This document shows positions 22,781-33,375 of a stretch of DNA of 64,000 nt, one piece after another (position 1 is the stretch's first letter; the number at the start of each line of letters is the position of its first letter). The position numbers and the translations under genes are program-made. The stretch is taken from the NCBI GenBank assembly GCA_949775045.1, contig OX459101.1, positions 18,438,316 to 18,502,315 of the forward strand. Direction: 5' to 3'. The notes beneath the pieces are model-generated. The model was not told where the DNA came from and made no database searches. It saw only the letters and a program-made list of their open reading frames with translations. The DNA comes from Metridium senile (taxonomy: Eukaryota > Cnidaria > Anthozoa > Actiniaria > Metridiidae).

Positions 22781-23935
22781 ATGTTTAATAGTTTTGTAGA
22801 GTAGAATAGAGAGCAGAACTAGAACCTACAGACCCAGCTAACATCGTCTTAGAAGAGGCAAACATACCCATTGAAAGGCTGAAAAGTGTGCATGTTTACT
22901 AGTTTTGTAGAGTCCATAATAGAGAGCAGAAACAGATCATACAGGCACAGCTAACATCGTCTTAGAAGAGGCAAACATGCCCAATGAAAGGCTGAAGAGT
23001 GTCAATGTTTACTAGTTTTGTAGAGTAGAATAGAGAGCAGAAACAGATCCTACAGACACAGCTAATATCGTCTTAGAAGAGGCAAACATGCCCGTTAAAA
23101 GGCTGAAAAGTGTCAATGTTTACTAGTTTTGTAGAGTCCACAATAGAGAGCAGAAACAGATCCTACAGGCACAGCTAACATCGTCTTGAAAGAGGCAAAC
23201 ATGCCCATTGAAAGGCTGAAAAGTGTGAATGTTTACTAGTTTTGTAGAGTAGAATAGAGAGCAGAAACAGATCCTACAGACACAGCTACCATCGTCTTAG
23301 AAGAGGCAAACATGCCCGTTGAAAGGCTGAAAAGTGTCAATGTTTACTAGTTTTGTAGAGTCCACAATAGAGAGCAGAAACAGATCCTACAGGCACAGCT
23401 AACATCGTCTTGGAAGAGGCAAACATGCCCATTGAAAGGCTGAAAAGTGTGAATGTTTACTAGATTTGTAGAGTAGAATAGAGAGCAGAAACAGATCCTA
23501 CAGACACAGCTACCATCGTCTTAGAAGAGGCAAACATGCCCGTTGAAAGGCTGAAAAGTGTCAATGTTTACTAGTTTTGTAGAGTCCACAATAGAGAGCA
23601 GAAACAGATCCTACAGGCACAGCTAACATCGTCTTGGAAGAGGCAAACATGCCCATTGAAAGGCTGAAAAGTGTGAATGTTTACTAGTTTTGTAGAGTAG
23701 AATAGAGAGCAGAAACAGATCCTACAGACACAGCTACCATCGTCTTAGAAGATGCAAACATGCTCAATGAAAGGCTGAAAAGTGTCAATGTTTACTAGTT
23801 TTGTAGAGTAGAATAGAGAGCAGAAACAGATCCTACAGACACAGCTACCATCGTCTTAGAAGAGGCAAACATGCCCATTGAAAGGATGAAAAGTGTGAAT
23901 GTTTACTAGTTTTGTAGAGTAGAATAAAAGACCAT
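22781..23935 (+). repeat. Satellite derived from the STRA6 last-exon end and 3'UTR
   Basis: About ten ~112-bp units behind the copy A stop. Each repeats the end of exon 18 (GACACAGCTACCATCGTC, GAAGAGGCAAACATGCCC, ATTGAAAGGCTGAAAAGTGT), the stop (GTTTACTAG in most) and UTR TTTTGTAGAGTAGAATAGAG. Variants GTAGAATAGAG/AGACACAG and GTCCACAATAGAG/AGGCACAG alternate over much of the array, giving a ~225-bp dimer. Copy C has two extra units (60919-61140) and copy B none. Confidence 0.9.
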
Positions 23936-24003
23936 GAAGACCGTGTAGTTTATTGTTAAGATATTTAGTATTGCATATAGTATGTAGAATCTTGAGGTTG
24001 ATT

Positions 24004-24914
24004 CACGGTGGGGCCAACCACCCCCCTCAATCGCTCATTTAATCGTGGGCAAAATGTACATGTTACCATATCTCTTCACTAAAAAATAATTTTCAGATCA
24101 AACTTGGGTCACTGTGAGATATTGTTAGTTGCAATATTTTGACATACATTTTGCATAAAAAAATCGATATTATGACGTCACAAGATTTTATGCAACATTT
24201 TTACAATGTTCAAAATTGAAGAATAACTGTAATTTTTCTTTTGGATACGAAAGGCTAGATAATTAGAACAAGAATACAGCAAACAGAATTTCGATAGTAA
24301 TATTTGGTGAGGAGTAGGAATTTTTTTAATTTTCATATAAATTGATGACGTCGTTATTTATTGGCAATTTCAAAATAAATTATTTTCGTGTCTTTCAGTT
24401 GTTGTATTAGGGCTGAATGCCGATTCCCTGTGTAGTACTAGTCCAGTGCAAAAATATGCGGTTCTTTTAAAGAGAAACGGTTCTTCCATTGCCTATTTTT
24501 AGTGTTGTATTTTAAGCGATAAATGGGTTCTTTTTATGGCATACGGAAAAAGTTTCTCCAAAGGGTTTGTTTTACCATATGTTTCTTAAAAATTTCGTTG
24601 ATGGGGAGGGGAGGGTACCCGATTTTTCAATCCTTTATAACTCAAGAAATGTAAATCCTATCGAAAAACGTGCATACCTTGCATAATAATGAAATGAAAT
24701 GCTCAGATTTGTGATTCCAAAATTTGCAATAAAATCGTAACATTGATTATGACGTCATAATATCAAATTTGTGTCATCAAAATATCAAAAAAAAAATTAT
24801 CACAATAGTTCCTTCCCATTGAGAAAGTTTCAGCAAAAAATAATAAAAGCATAGAAAGTTATGAAAAAATTTAATCTAAATGAGCGATTGAGGGGGGTGG
24901 TTGGCCCCACCGTG
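24004..24914. mobile_element. 911-bp foldback DNA element downstream of copy A
   Basis: Terminal inverted repeats of about 38 bp: CACGGTGGGGCCAACCACCC at the left and its complement ending CCACCGTG at the right. The interior is AT-rich without a transposase. The corresponding place behind copy B (near 46000-46030, ATTGATTTGTTATATCAAG) lacks it. The target duplication could not be fixed. Confidence 0.75.
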
Positions 24915-24966
24915 ATATTTATTATGTCAAGATGCCCGGCCACAATCGATTGCTTTTCACCCCGTG

Positions 24967-25235
24967 GGCTTCTCCCTTTGTCCAAGTGGTAGCGGTGATC
25001 GGCGCTCCCTTAATGTTTGAGAATATTTCCGTACCATTTGGGGTTCTTGCTCAAAACTCAAATACGTAACATGACTCCGTACCTGTAAGGGTAATTTTTA
25101 CTTGTATTGGCTTTGTTTGTTAAAACAAGCTAAGCTGCCAAGAACATCACACAGTCGTACCTTTAATTAGGGTATGAAATGAACGTATCAAAGATATGCC
25201 TATTGTTCTGTTGAAACCTCAACCTGTTAGGCCTC
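24967..25235 (+). repeat. Dispersed SINE-like family 2 (copy 1)
   Basis: Begins CTCCCTTTGTCCAAGTGGTA (box A-like) with GGGTTCTTGCTCAAAACTCA (weak box B-like) 70 bp on, then a conserved body with GACTCCGTACCTGTAAGGG and AGCTGCCAAGAACATC. The + strand copy at 46074-46330 is syntenic; a minus copy at about 58575-58795 lies in intron 14 of copy C and so is a separate insertion. tRNA descent is inferred from box A only. Confidence 0.55.
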
Positions 25236-26370
25236 GTCTACACGAATCCGATCCTGCTGAAACCGCATAGAAATATTTGCGTCCACACGAATCCGCGTAT
25301 CCGTATTCAAGTAAAAGTATGCGGTTTCGGTGACCGGATTCACTGGATTGGTGTGGACGATAGGTCGATTCGCATCAAAAAGTATGCGGTTTCAAAAGTA
25401 TCCGGATCCGTGGTCTAAAAAAGACAGCACGCGCGCGCTAATCAAAGTCTTTTGTTACTTCTCACCTACAATATCATATATGGTAATGCCATTGTTTTTA
25501 AGATTCCATACGGTATTTCAGTTACGACAAGGCTTTGACAGTTCTCATATTAAGTTATCCGTACCTTTTAGGGGTCATTTGAAATCGGTCGCCAATCATT
25601 CCTACTCTCCTACCACTTGAACAAAGGGAGTAACCCTCCCCCCACTATGGTTTAGGTTTTGTGCATGTTTTGCAGGTTCTTGTAAGCGACTGTGACTTTT
25701 ACCGGTCCGAGGCTGGTCGCTTACGAGACAGTCAACTGTTTTTAGAAAATCACGAGGTATATTTTAGGCAGATTTACTAATACCCATTGGAAAATAATTT
25801 GTAATACTAATTAATGATAGAGTGTGTTTCACAAACAAGTGAAACGAAGTGTAATAGCTATAGTGTGCTAGTCAAATAACAACAAAAGAACACAATGGAA
25901 TTAAGGTGCATTAAAGAGCAATACACTAAAGTGTATTAATTCACGGGTTAGAGTTGTTCTCATTAGAGTGGTTTTCATTAACCCGTGAAACAAAGTGTAA
26001 TAGCTAAAGTGTAATAGATCGTAATAGTTGTGTAAGACAATAAAATACAAAACAACCAAAGTGTAATAGTGTGTAATACGCTAAAGTGTGTTTCACGGGT
26101 TAATGAAAACCACTCTAACCCGTCAAACAAAGTGTATTACTAAAGTGTAATAGTCAAATAACAACAAAAGAACAGAATGGAATTAAGGTGCATTAAAGAG
26201 TAATAATACACTAAAGTGTGTTTCAATGGTCTAAATCCTTTGTTTGCTATTATCTAGTTGGCACTACCTATTACTAATGTCGCTGCCAAAGACAGTACTC
26301 CAAATAACGTAAAAGACTCCTTTAATTACATCTTTTCTTCGATAATTTGTACAGTAAACAACCCGATTAC
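25236..26370. other. Copy A downstream flank with foldback repeats
   Basis: Includes a short element with CGTCTACACGAATCCG and repeated AGTATGCGGTTTC (25236-25400), an isolated GTACCTTTTAGGGGTCATTT, and from about 25810 to 26230 an expanded set of forward and inverted copies of AAAGTGTAATAG, ATGGAATTAAGGTGCATTAA and TTCATTAACCCGTGAAACA. Behind copy B the same region (46560-46660) has a single copy. No gene. Confidence 0.5.
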
Positions 26371-26371
26371 A

Positions 26372-28662
26372 GGCATGTTGTAAAACCTTGACTGGACTGG
26401 ACTGAGAAAACTTGGACTGAGAAAACATTGAATGAGAAAACCTGGACTGTTGTAAAACCTGGACTGTTGTAAAAACCTGGACTGAGAAAACCTGGATCTT
26501 ATTTGCGCTCTCCTAGCCTCAATTTAGTGCGTAAAATATGACGACATTTGTATAAAACTCGTGGGATTTCAAAGTATTTTATAACCCGGCCTTACATTTT
26601 TACGAGCTCACACAGAATGAGTGAATATACTAAGCGGTTTCGAGGCTAATACGGCACCATTCAAGTATTTCGTAAGTAAGCTTATTAACAAAGCTTAAAA
26701 GGTTGATTTTACATGTAATTTCGTAAACCTTGATTGAAATATTTACTTCAATGAAGAGAAAGCATGTATTATAACATATGCAAGTAGAATCGCGTGCTCT
26801 GATTGGCTTATTTTCTATTGACAAGAAGAGATATCCCATAGAAATTTAATGTGAGGCTTTCAAGTTCGCTATTGTAAATTTTTACTTTTGTTGCGACAAA
26901 AACAAATTGAAATGGCCGCATTGGACGACAGCGACGACTTTCCAGTTTTGCTTTCGACATATTTGAAGAAAATGTTGAGCCTGCAGTGGAGAAAAAAGCG
27001 AAAAACTTCGAGAAAGGTCGACCAAAACCTACAAAAATGTGTAAATAGGTGGCGAGCATTGGTCGTTTTTGCATACATTTTAATAAGCAAAAGTTGAGAA
27101 AATCAAATCAGATTGGAAAAACTCCAGAGAGAATACACAAAAGGGTATTATTTTAATTCTCTGAAGAATATAATAGTTGGCCTCGATAATAGTTGAAAAC
27201 AATAGTTTTAGTTTTTATCTTTCCTTGTAAACAACACGGCGGTGAGTTGAGCTAACTTTTGCTCATGAGAGATATCGTTGCTTTTCTGTTATAAATTACT
27301 TTTAAAAAGCTGTAAAATTCACGATAAGTTTTTCTACAAAGTTAACAACGTTTTTGAAGTCAGGAAGTGTTCTTGTCTTTCTTTGTCTGCATACAAAAGG
27401 TTCAAAAATCTTGAAAAAGGCCGTTTTTTCTCGATTCAAAGTTCTGTCAGCGATCATCATGCTTTCATCTTCTTCATTAGTACGACACAGATAGATTAAT
27501 CCTTCAACAGTTGACGGTGATTTCGTTTAAAGTTCTTATTATTGTTTATCGAAAAATAAGAGCTTTCAAAGGCTCTTTTGCTCGATGCAAACGTCCACAA
27601 GACGAATTTCAACTCGTTTCAACATCCATTGTCGCTCACTTTAGTTTGTGTCAGATAAAATCCTTTGGAAAACTTGTTTTTTGTTTCTTGACTTTCGCTG
27701 ATGTAGAGGTATAAACAACATCCTTTGTCTTTAAACGATCTTTGATTTGGAATGATGAAGAAAGCTGCCATAATTTCAATATTTTGGCATTAAAATCACT
27801 GTAGGTTTGTCGAAGCAGCCGTGACAGGCATGTTGAATGAAAACCGGTTTCTGACAATCCGCTCTTTTTCAGTAAAACTACTGGGAAGCCATTTGAAAGC
27901 ATTTGAAAGCGTTAATTAAATTGAAAATATATTACCTTTTTATCGAAAATAATTGTGGTCATATAATAAAATTCTTATTAACTGTGCTTGGTCGGTCTGT
28001 ACAGGAGAATCTTGACCTTGGTCGGGTCCTCATTGCGTTCGGTCTGTTCTTTCCGACTTCACCCAAGATTCTCCTGTACAGACCTCCCGTTTGGTCAATA
28101 AGATCGTATTATTTTACTGAAAAAAAGGGCCTATGTTATAAAAGAAATGGTCGATAATTAGCGTGCGTATATCCAGTTCTGAAAGCACTCTGGTAGCTAG
28201 AGTCGCACGCTACCATCGTGCTTCCAGAACTGGATATACGCACGCTAATTATCGACCATTCCGTAACTACTTTAATTCACTGCTAATCTTGAAAACGGAT
28301 GGAAGAGTTGTCGTTTAAATTAGGCAGGATTCAACGAGAATCAGCCATCTTGAAGCCGCCTTTGATCAAGATCAGGGTAGATACCGAGGGTAGATACTTC
28401 ATGCCGATGACGTGAAGTTACATGTTTGAGTTATGAAAGGCTTTTTCGGCTATGTTTATTATTGTTATTATCATTATTATTTATTATCGTTTATTATTCT
28501 TATTTTTACAATAGTCCAGGTTTTACAATAGTCCAGGTTTTACAACAGTCCAGGTTTTCTCAGTTCAGGTTTTACAATAGTCCAGGTTTTCTCAGTCCAG
28601 GTTTTTTCTCAGTCCAGTCCAGGTTTTCTCAGTCCAGTCCAGTCAAGGTTTTAAAACATGCC
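26372..28662. mobile_element. 2.29-kb inverted-repeat element absent from copy B
   Basis: Ends GGCATGTTGTAAAACCTTGAC and its complement ending TTTTAAAACATGCC. Both ends carry tandem CCTGGACTGAGAAAA / TTTTCTCAGTCCAGG subrepeats. Behind copy B the flanks (CAACCCGATTACAG and TAGTTCGTGTTCGAGGGCAC) lie only 22 bp apart (46800-46845), an empty site. The interior holds two smaller foldbacks (27981-28085 with GGAGAATCTTG; 28148-28261 with TGGTCGATAATTAGCGTGCG) and a short frame starting MAALDDSDDFPVLLSTYLKK (26912) that I cannot assign. Confidence 0.75.
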
Positions 28663-28833
28663 TTAAAAACCATGTGCTTTTCTTCTTTTATGTAATCGAT
28701 AATAGTTCGTGTTCGAGGGCACTCGAGCAGCCACAGGGAACCCAAAAATAGAAATATAAACAAAATTTCAAACAAATGTTAAATCAGTCTAGTTAGTCTG
28801 AATTTTCTGAGTGTTTGGTGGTGACCACTAATT

Positions 28834-29953
28834 AGTACTATTTGTTTCAAGGGTTTAGAGGGATTTTCGTACGATCGTGCAAGAAAATAGACCATCCAGT
28901 TTGTGGTAGTTGATAGAGGGTCCTGAAGGGGGGTATCCAATCCCAATTCCCAATCAATTTTTTATCAAAATCCCAATTACCACAGGAAGCCCAAACATTA
29001 ACCACAGGAAGCCCAAACATTAACCACAGGAAGCCCAAATTGAATACTAACCACAGGAAGCCCAAGATAGTTCGATTTTCTCTTCTAGTCTACTAAAACG
29101 ACGTAAAATGTTGCAAATTACTCAATTTAAAACATTATTTTAGCATCTAAAGAGAAAACGAATGGACAAGAAATAGCCAAATCCTATGGACAAATCCTAA
29201 TCCCAATGGACAAATCCCAATCCCAATGGGCAAATCCCAATTCCCAGCCTCGAAAAAAGGCAAATCCCAATTCCCAATTTACCCCTTCAGGACCCTCTTG
29301 ATAAAGAACAAAAGAAAACAATTGGTTTAGTGTTTACTACTAACTATTAGATTGTCTATTCTTTCACGGTCATTTGAAAATCACTCTGTAGTCAGTACTA
29401 TTTGTTTCAAGGGTTTAGAGGGATTTTCGTACGATCGTGCAAGAAAATAGACCATCCAGTTTGTGGTAGTTGATAGAGGGTCCTGAAGGGGGGTATCCAA
29501 TCCCAATTCCCAATCAATTTTTTATCAAAATCCCAATTACCACAGGAAGCCCAAACATTAACCACAGGAAGCCCAAACATTAACCACAGGAAGCCCAAAT
29601 TGAATACTAACCACAGGAAGCCCAAGATAGTTCGATTTTCTCTTCTAGTCTACTAAAACGACGTAAAATGTTGCAAATTACTCAATTTAAAACATTATTT
29701 TAGCATCTAAAGAGAAAACGAATGGACAAGAAATAGCCAAATCCTATGGACAAATCCTAATCCCAATGGACAAATCCCAATCCCAATGGGCAAATCCCAA
29801 TTCTCAGCCTCGAAAAAAGGCAAATCCCAATTCCCAATTTACCCCTTCAGGACCCTCTTGATAAAGAACAAAAGAAAACAATTGGTTTAGTGTTTACTAC
29901 TAACTATTAGATTGTCTATTCTTTCACGGTCATTTGAAAATCACTCTGTAGTC
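28834..29953. repeat. 560-bp near-identical tandem duplication
   Basis: Units 28834-29393 and 29394-29953 differ at about one base that I can see (AATTCCCAGCC against AATTCTCAGCC). Each unit contains the 382-bp foldback element described separately. The related single-copy region behind B is at about 46948-47140. The duplication is therefore very recent or an assembly artefact. Confidence 0.9.
28916..29297. mobile_element. 382-bp foldback element with 6-bp target duplication (two copies)
   Basis: Ends GAGGGTCCTGAAGGGG and CCCCTTCAGGACCCTC. TTGATA flanks both sides (28910-28915, 29298-29303). The site behind copy B reads GTAGTTGATAAAGAAC with one TTGATA and no element. It contains CCACAGGAAGCCCAAACATT and CAAATCCCAATCCCAATGG subrepeats. 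An identical copy sits at 29476-29857 through the tandem duplication. The 72-aa minus-strand frame in each is unlikely to be a gene. Confidence 0.85.
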
Positions 29954-30101
29954 AGTCCCAACCCACCCCACCTTGTGTTTTATATCTTTGTAAGACATCC
30001 AATAAAAACATTGTTCGCGTGACAAATTTGCTGTCATGGAAACCATAAGCGCTTCCGAGAATTGCCATAAGTAAGCTGCCACTGTTGACAGAAGCGCTTA
30101 C

Positions 30102-30194
30102 CGTTATTTTCTTGATATCAAGACTCAAATTTACCTCCAAATTCATCCCAAGTTCTTTTGGAATAGCAGAAAGGTGGACTAGCTCTGATAATGT
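30102..30194 (-). CDS. Conserved antisense exon candidate 1
   Basis: A 93-bp minus-strand frame reads LKTLSELVHLSAIPKELGMN and continues to LDIKKIT before GTAAGC; AAG precedes it as a possible acceptor. It recurs at 47797-47889 and 63054-63146. Read on the minus strand, A and C differ mostly at codon positions 1 and 3 with conservative changes (V/I, H/R, N/D, V/L), and only once at position 2. In the plus frame, position 2 changes most. I infer purifying selection on a minus-strand exon of an unidentified gene. A good + strand donor (AAAGTAAGT) is also conserved, so orientation is not settled. Confidence 0.45.
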
Positions 30195-30239
30195 CTTCAA
30201 AGTAAGTAATATTTTACACAACATTCAGGGCATATTGAT

Positions 30240-31301
30240 CCATATTTTCATGCATCAGTGCAGACCAGACCAGACAATGTAAATATATAGTTCGTGTGAA
30301 TCGATTAGCGAAAATTTCCTTTACAAAATTCATTCTTTGGTCGTGAAGACGATCAGCTAATTTTGCTTGACAAGTTTTCTTTGACAATTTAATTGCTCAC
30401 TGTGGTAAAATAATAATTAATAATTAATAATTTACTACATTTATATACTCTATGGCGCTTCACAAAACAGGTGCTAAATTATGCTAATTTCTTTGTTCTC
30501 TATTGTCTCATCAACACTTTTTAGTAATATTTGTTTCACTGATTTAATACGTCTACTCTTAGCTAAATCCCAAATGTTTTATTTTATAACAAATGTATAT
30601 TTTGAGGGGGGATAGGGGTGCTCGGCGGACCGTTTAAGGTCGAAAATAAGACCCTCGCGTACCTTTTAGGGTCTCGAAATGGCACCGTACCTTTTAGGGC
30701 CAGTTTTGTACCTTTTAGGGTCTGAAATCGTCTGAAATCAGTATCTGTGTAAATTTATGCGTTTCCTTTAGGGTCATTTTCAAAACCGTCCGTCGAGCAC
30801 CCCTATCCATTTTCTAAGGGAGTACCCCCCACGGGGAATTAATGAAGTGAACTCAAATAATAACTAAGTATTTCATATGCAATTACTTAAGCTGACTGAC
30901 CTTGTAGCTTAAAAATGGCAAAAATTGTGACCTGTTTCAACTGACTATCACAACTCGCTAGAACGGCGAAGTATGGCGAGTTATATCCCCGCCAAATATC
31001 GTATTTAAATAAAATTACACAAGGTAGGCAGCTCTCGATCAAGCGGTCCCCAATCACCTCTAAATATCACCCGAAAATCCACTCTTTCCCTGTGAGTACA
31101 AAACTCAGCTTTTGATACAGTCCAAAGTAGATATAAAGGAACAACATACCAAAATTTAAAACGAAGCAATCAATTTTTCCCCATAAAAAGTTCTGCTAAA
31201 CGTTCGAAATGTGCTTTCTCCCTGTGCTCTGACACGCCGATGACCGTTGAAATTTACCATTCTCAAAACCTCCCTAAATGGCCACCCAAACCCAAGAAAA
31301 C
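30240..31301. other. Intergenic segment with a MITE
   Basis: Mostly AT-rich. A foldback at about 30607-30812 has arms GATAGGGGTGCTCGGCGGAC and its complement (GTCGAGCACCCCTATCC), with internal TACCTTTTAGGGTC repeats. No gene is recognised. Confidence 0.55.
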
Positions 31302-32625
31302 CACACAGAAACGTATATAATTTCATAATCTTTTATTATCTAAAAAAAATTACTGACTAAAGAAAAGATTTCAAACGGGAAATCACGAAACTCCAATGTC
31401 GCATTGTAAAACTCCAATGTCGCATCACGAAACTCCAATGTCGCATTGTAAAACTCCAATGTCGCATTGTAAAACTCCAGTGTCGCATCATGAAACTCCA
31501 ATGTCGCATTGTAAAACTCCAATGTCGCATTGTTAAACTCCAATGTCGCATTGTAAAACTCCACACAGAAACGTATATAATTTCATAATCTTTTATTATC
31601 TAAAAAAAATTACTGACTAAAGAAAAGATTTCAAACGGGAAATCACGAAACTCCAATGTCGCATTGTAAAACTCCAATGTCGCATCACGAAACTCCAATG
31701 TCGCATCACGAAACTCCAATGTCGCATCATGAAACTCCAATGTCGCATCATGAAACTCCAGTGTCGCATCATGAAACTCCAATGTCGCATTGTAAAACTC
31801 CAATGTCGTATCATGAAACTCCAATGTCGTATCATGAAACTCCAATGTCGTATCATGAAACTCCAATGTCGCATTGTAAAACTCCAATGTCGTATCATGA
31901 AACTCCAATGTCGCATCATGAAACTCCAATGTCGTATCATGAAACTCCAATGTCGCATTGTAAAACTCCAATGTCGCATTGTTAAACTCCAATGTCGTAT
32001 CATGAAACTCCAATGTCGTATCATGAAACTCCAATATCGCATTGTAAAACTCCAATGTCGCATCATGAAACTCCAATGTCGCATCATGAAACTCCAGTGT
32101 CGCATCATGAAACTCCAATGTCGCATTGTAAAACTCCAATGTCGTATCATGAAACTCCAATGTCGTATCATGAAACTCCAATGTCGTATCATGAAACTCC
32201 AATGTCGCATTGTAAAACTCCAATGTCGTATCATGAAACTCCAATGTCGCATCATGAAACTCCAATGTCGTATCATGAAACTCCAATGTCGCATTGTAAA
32301 ACTCCAATGTCGCATTGTTAAACTCCAATGTCGTATCATGAAACTCCAATGTCGTATCATGAAACTCCAATATCGCATTGTAAAACTCCAATGTCGCATG
32401 ACGAAACTCCAATGTCGCATTGTAAAACTCCAGTGTCGCATCATGAAACTCCAATGTCGCATTGTAAAACTCCAATGTCGCATTGTTAAACTCCAATGTC
32501 GCATTGTAAAACTCCAATGTCGCATTGTAAAACTCCAATCTCGCACTGTAAAACTCATGAAAACCACACAGAAACGTATATAAACTCATAATCTTTTATT
32601 ATCTAATGTCCAATGTCGCACTGTA
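31302..32625. repeat. 21-bp minisatellite with higher-order structure
   Basis: Unit AACTCCAATGTCGCATTGTAA with a second form carrying CATCATGAA / TATCATGAA. Because 21 is a multiple of 3 and the unit lacks stops in several frames, open frames of up to 329 aa occur on both strands. A ~336-bp block of mixed units is repeated (31656-31985 and 31992-32321 encode matching strings), showing higher-order amplification. The flank CACACAGAAACGTATATAA recurs at 31302, 31562 and 32567. Confidence 0.9.
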
Positions 32626-33250
32626 AAACCAGCCATATTACACATCAAACTGTTTAATAAGTTATTTATTATCCAATCAAAAGGTTTTTGTTCTTTTATA
32701 ATGCAAAATATTGTTTTACTTGAGGGCTAGATATATAGACGAGTAAAAATATCGCTGGATATTTTTACTCGATCCAGTCCTACTCCTGCGATATTTTTAC
32801 TTGTCTATGACTAGTTGGACAATAAATGATTTTATTTGCGCTTTATAAATCATTATCATTATATTATTATATGCGATATTAATGAATTAAATATACTTAC
32901 ACAAAACACAAGAATATAATAATATATAATATATAATAATATACTTTCGTTTTATAAAATTTTATAAAATTGGCTTATTTCCTATTTTTGAGCTAATGGG
33001 ATTGTAAGAGGTTCCCATTTTTGAAGGTGAGACTCTATTTATTCCATTATTTTTTTAGCAATCTTTTTTTCAATTTCATTGTATTGTTTTAATTTATCAA
33101 TTAAGCTAGTATATCTTATTTTCGGCTTTTTCTTATTCCATACAAAATTACTGAACTCCTTTTCAACTTTCTCGATGAGATAGGACATGTTTTTTTGAGT
33201 ACACAAATAATAACTGTCAGATCTTGTTGTGTTGTTGACCTAACCCAGGA
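32626..33250. other. AT-rich spacer upstream of copy B
   Basis: Non-coding AT-rich DNA with a hairpin at about 32735-32812 (CGAGTAAAAATATCGC and GCGATATTTTTACTTG) and (ATAT)n-like stretches near 32915-32945. No gene is seen. Confidence 0.5.
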
Positions 33251-33251
33251 A

Positions 33252-33375
33252 ATGAATATGAATCTCAAGCAACGTGAAAATTCAGGCTACGAATCTCAGG
33301 CTAGTTTCACTTTGGCCGAGTCCCCCTCTGGGTTTTAGAGTCCCTGTGGTTTGTCGTTCGGAATCTCGACATGGC
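33252..33375 (+). promoter_or_regulatory. Conserved block upstream of copies B and C
   Basis: About 125 bp (including AATTCAGGCTACGAATCTCAG and AGTCCCTGTGGTTTGTCGTTC) is nearly identical to 48684-48800, just upstream of exon 1 of copy C. The spacing to exon 1 is also kept. A short frame from ATGAATCTCA reads GYESQAxFTLAxSP in both, but differences are mostly non-synonymous and no good donor is visible. It could be promoter/5'UTR or a 5' exon; copy A lacks it. Confidence 0.35.

Noticed and set aside
28847..29065. 72-codon minus-strand frame, repeated at 29407-29625
   Set aside because: It lies in the 382-bp foldback element and is identical only because the block was duplicated.
31600..32589. 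329-codon minus-strand frame of NATLEF/HDTTLEF repeats
   Set aside because: It is read-through of a 21-bp minisatellite; comparable frames exist on the other strand and in other frames.
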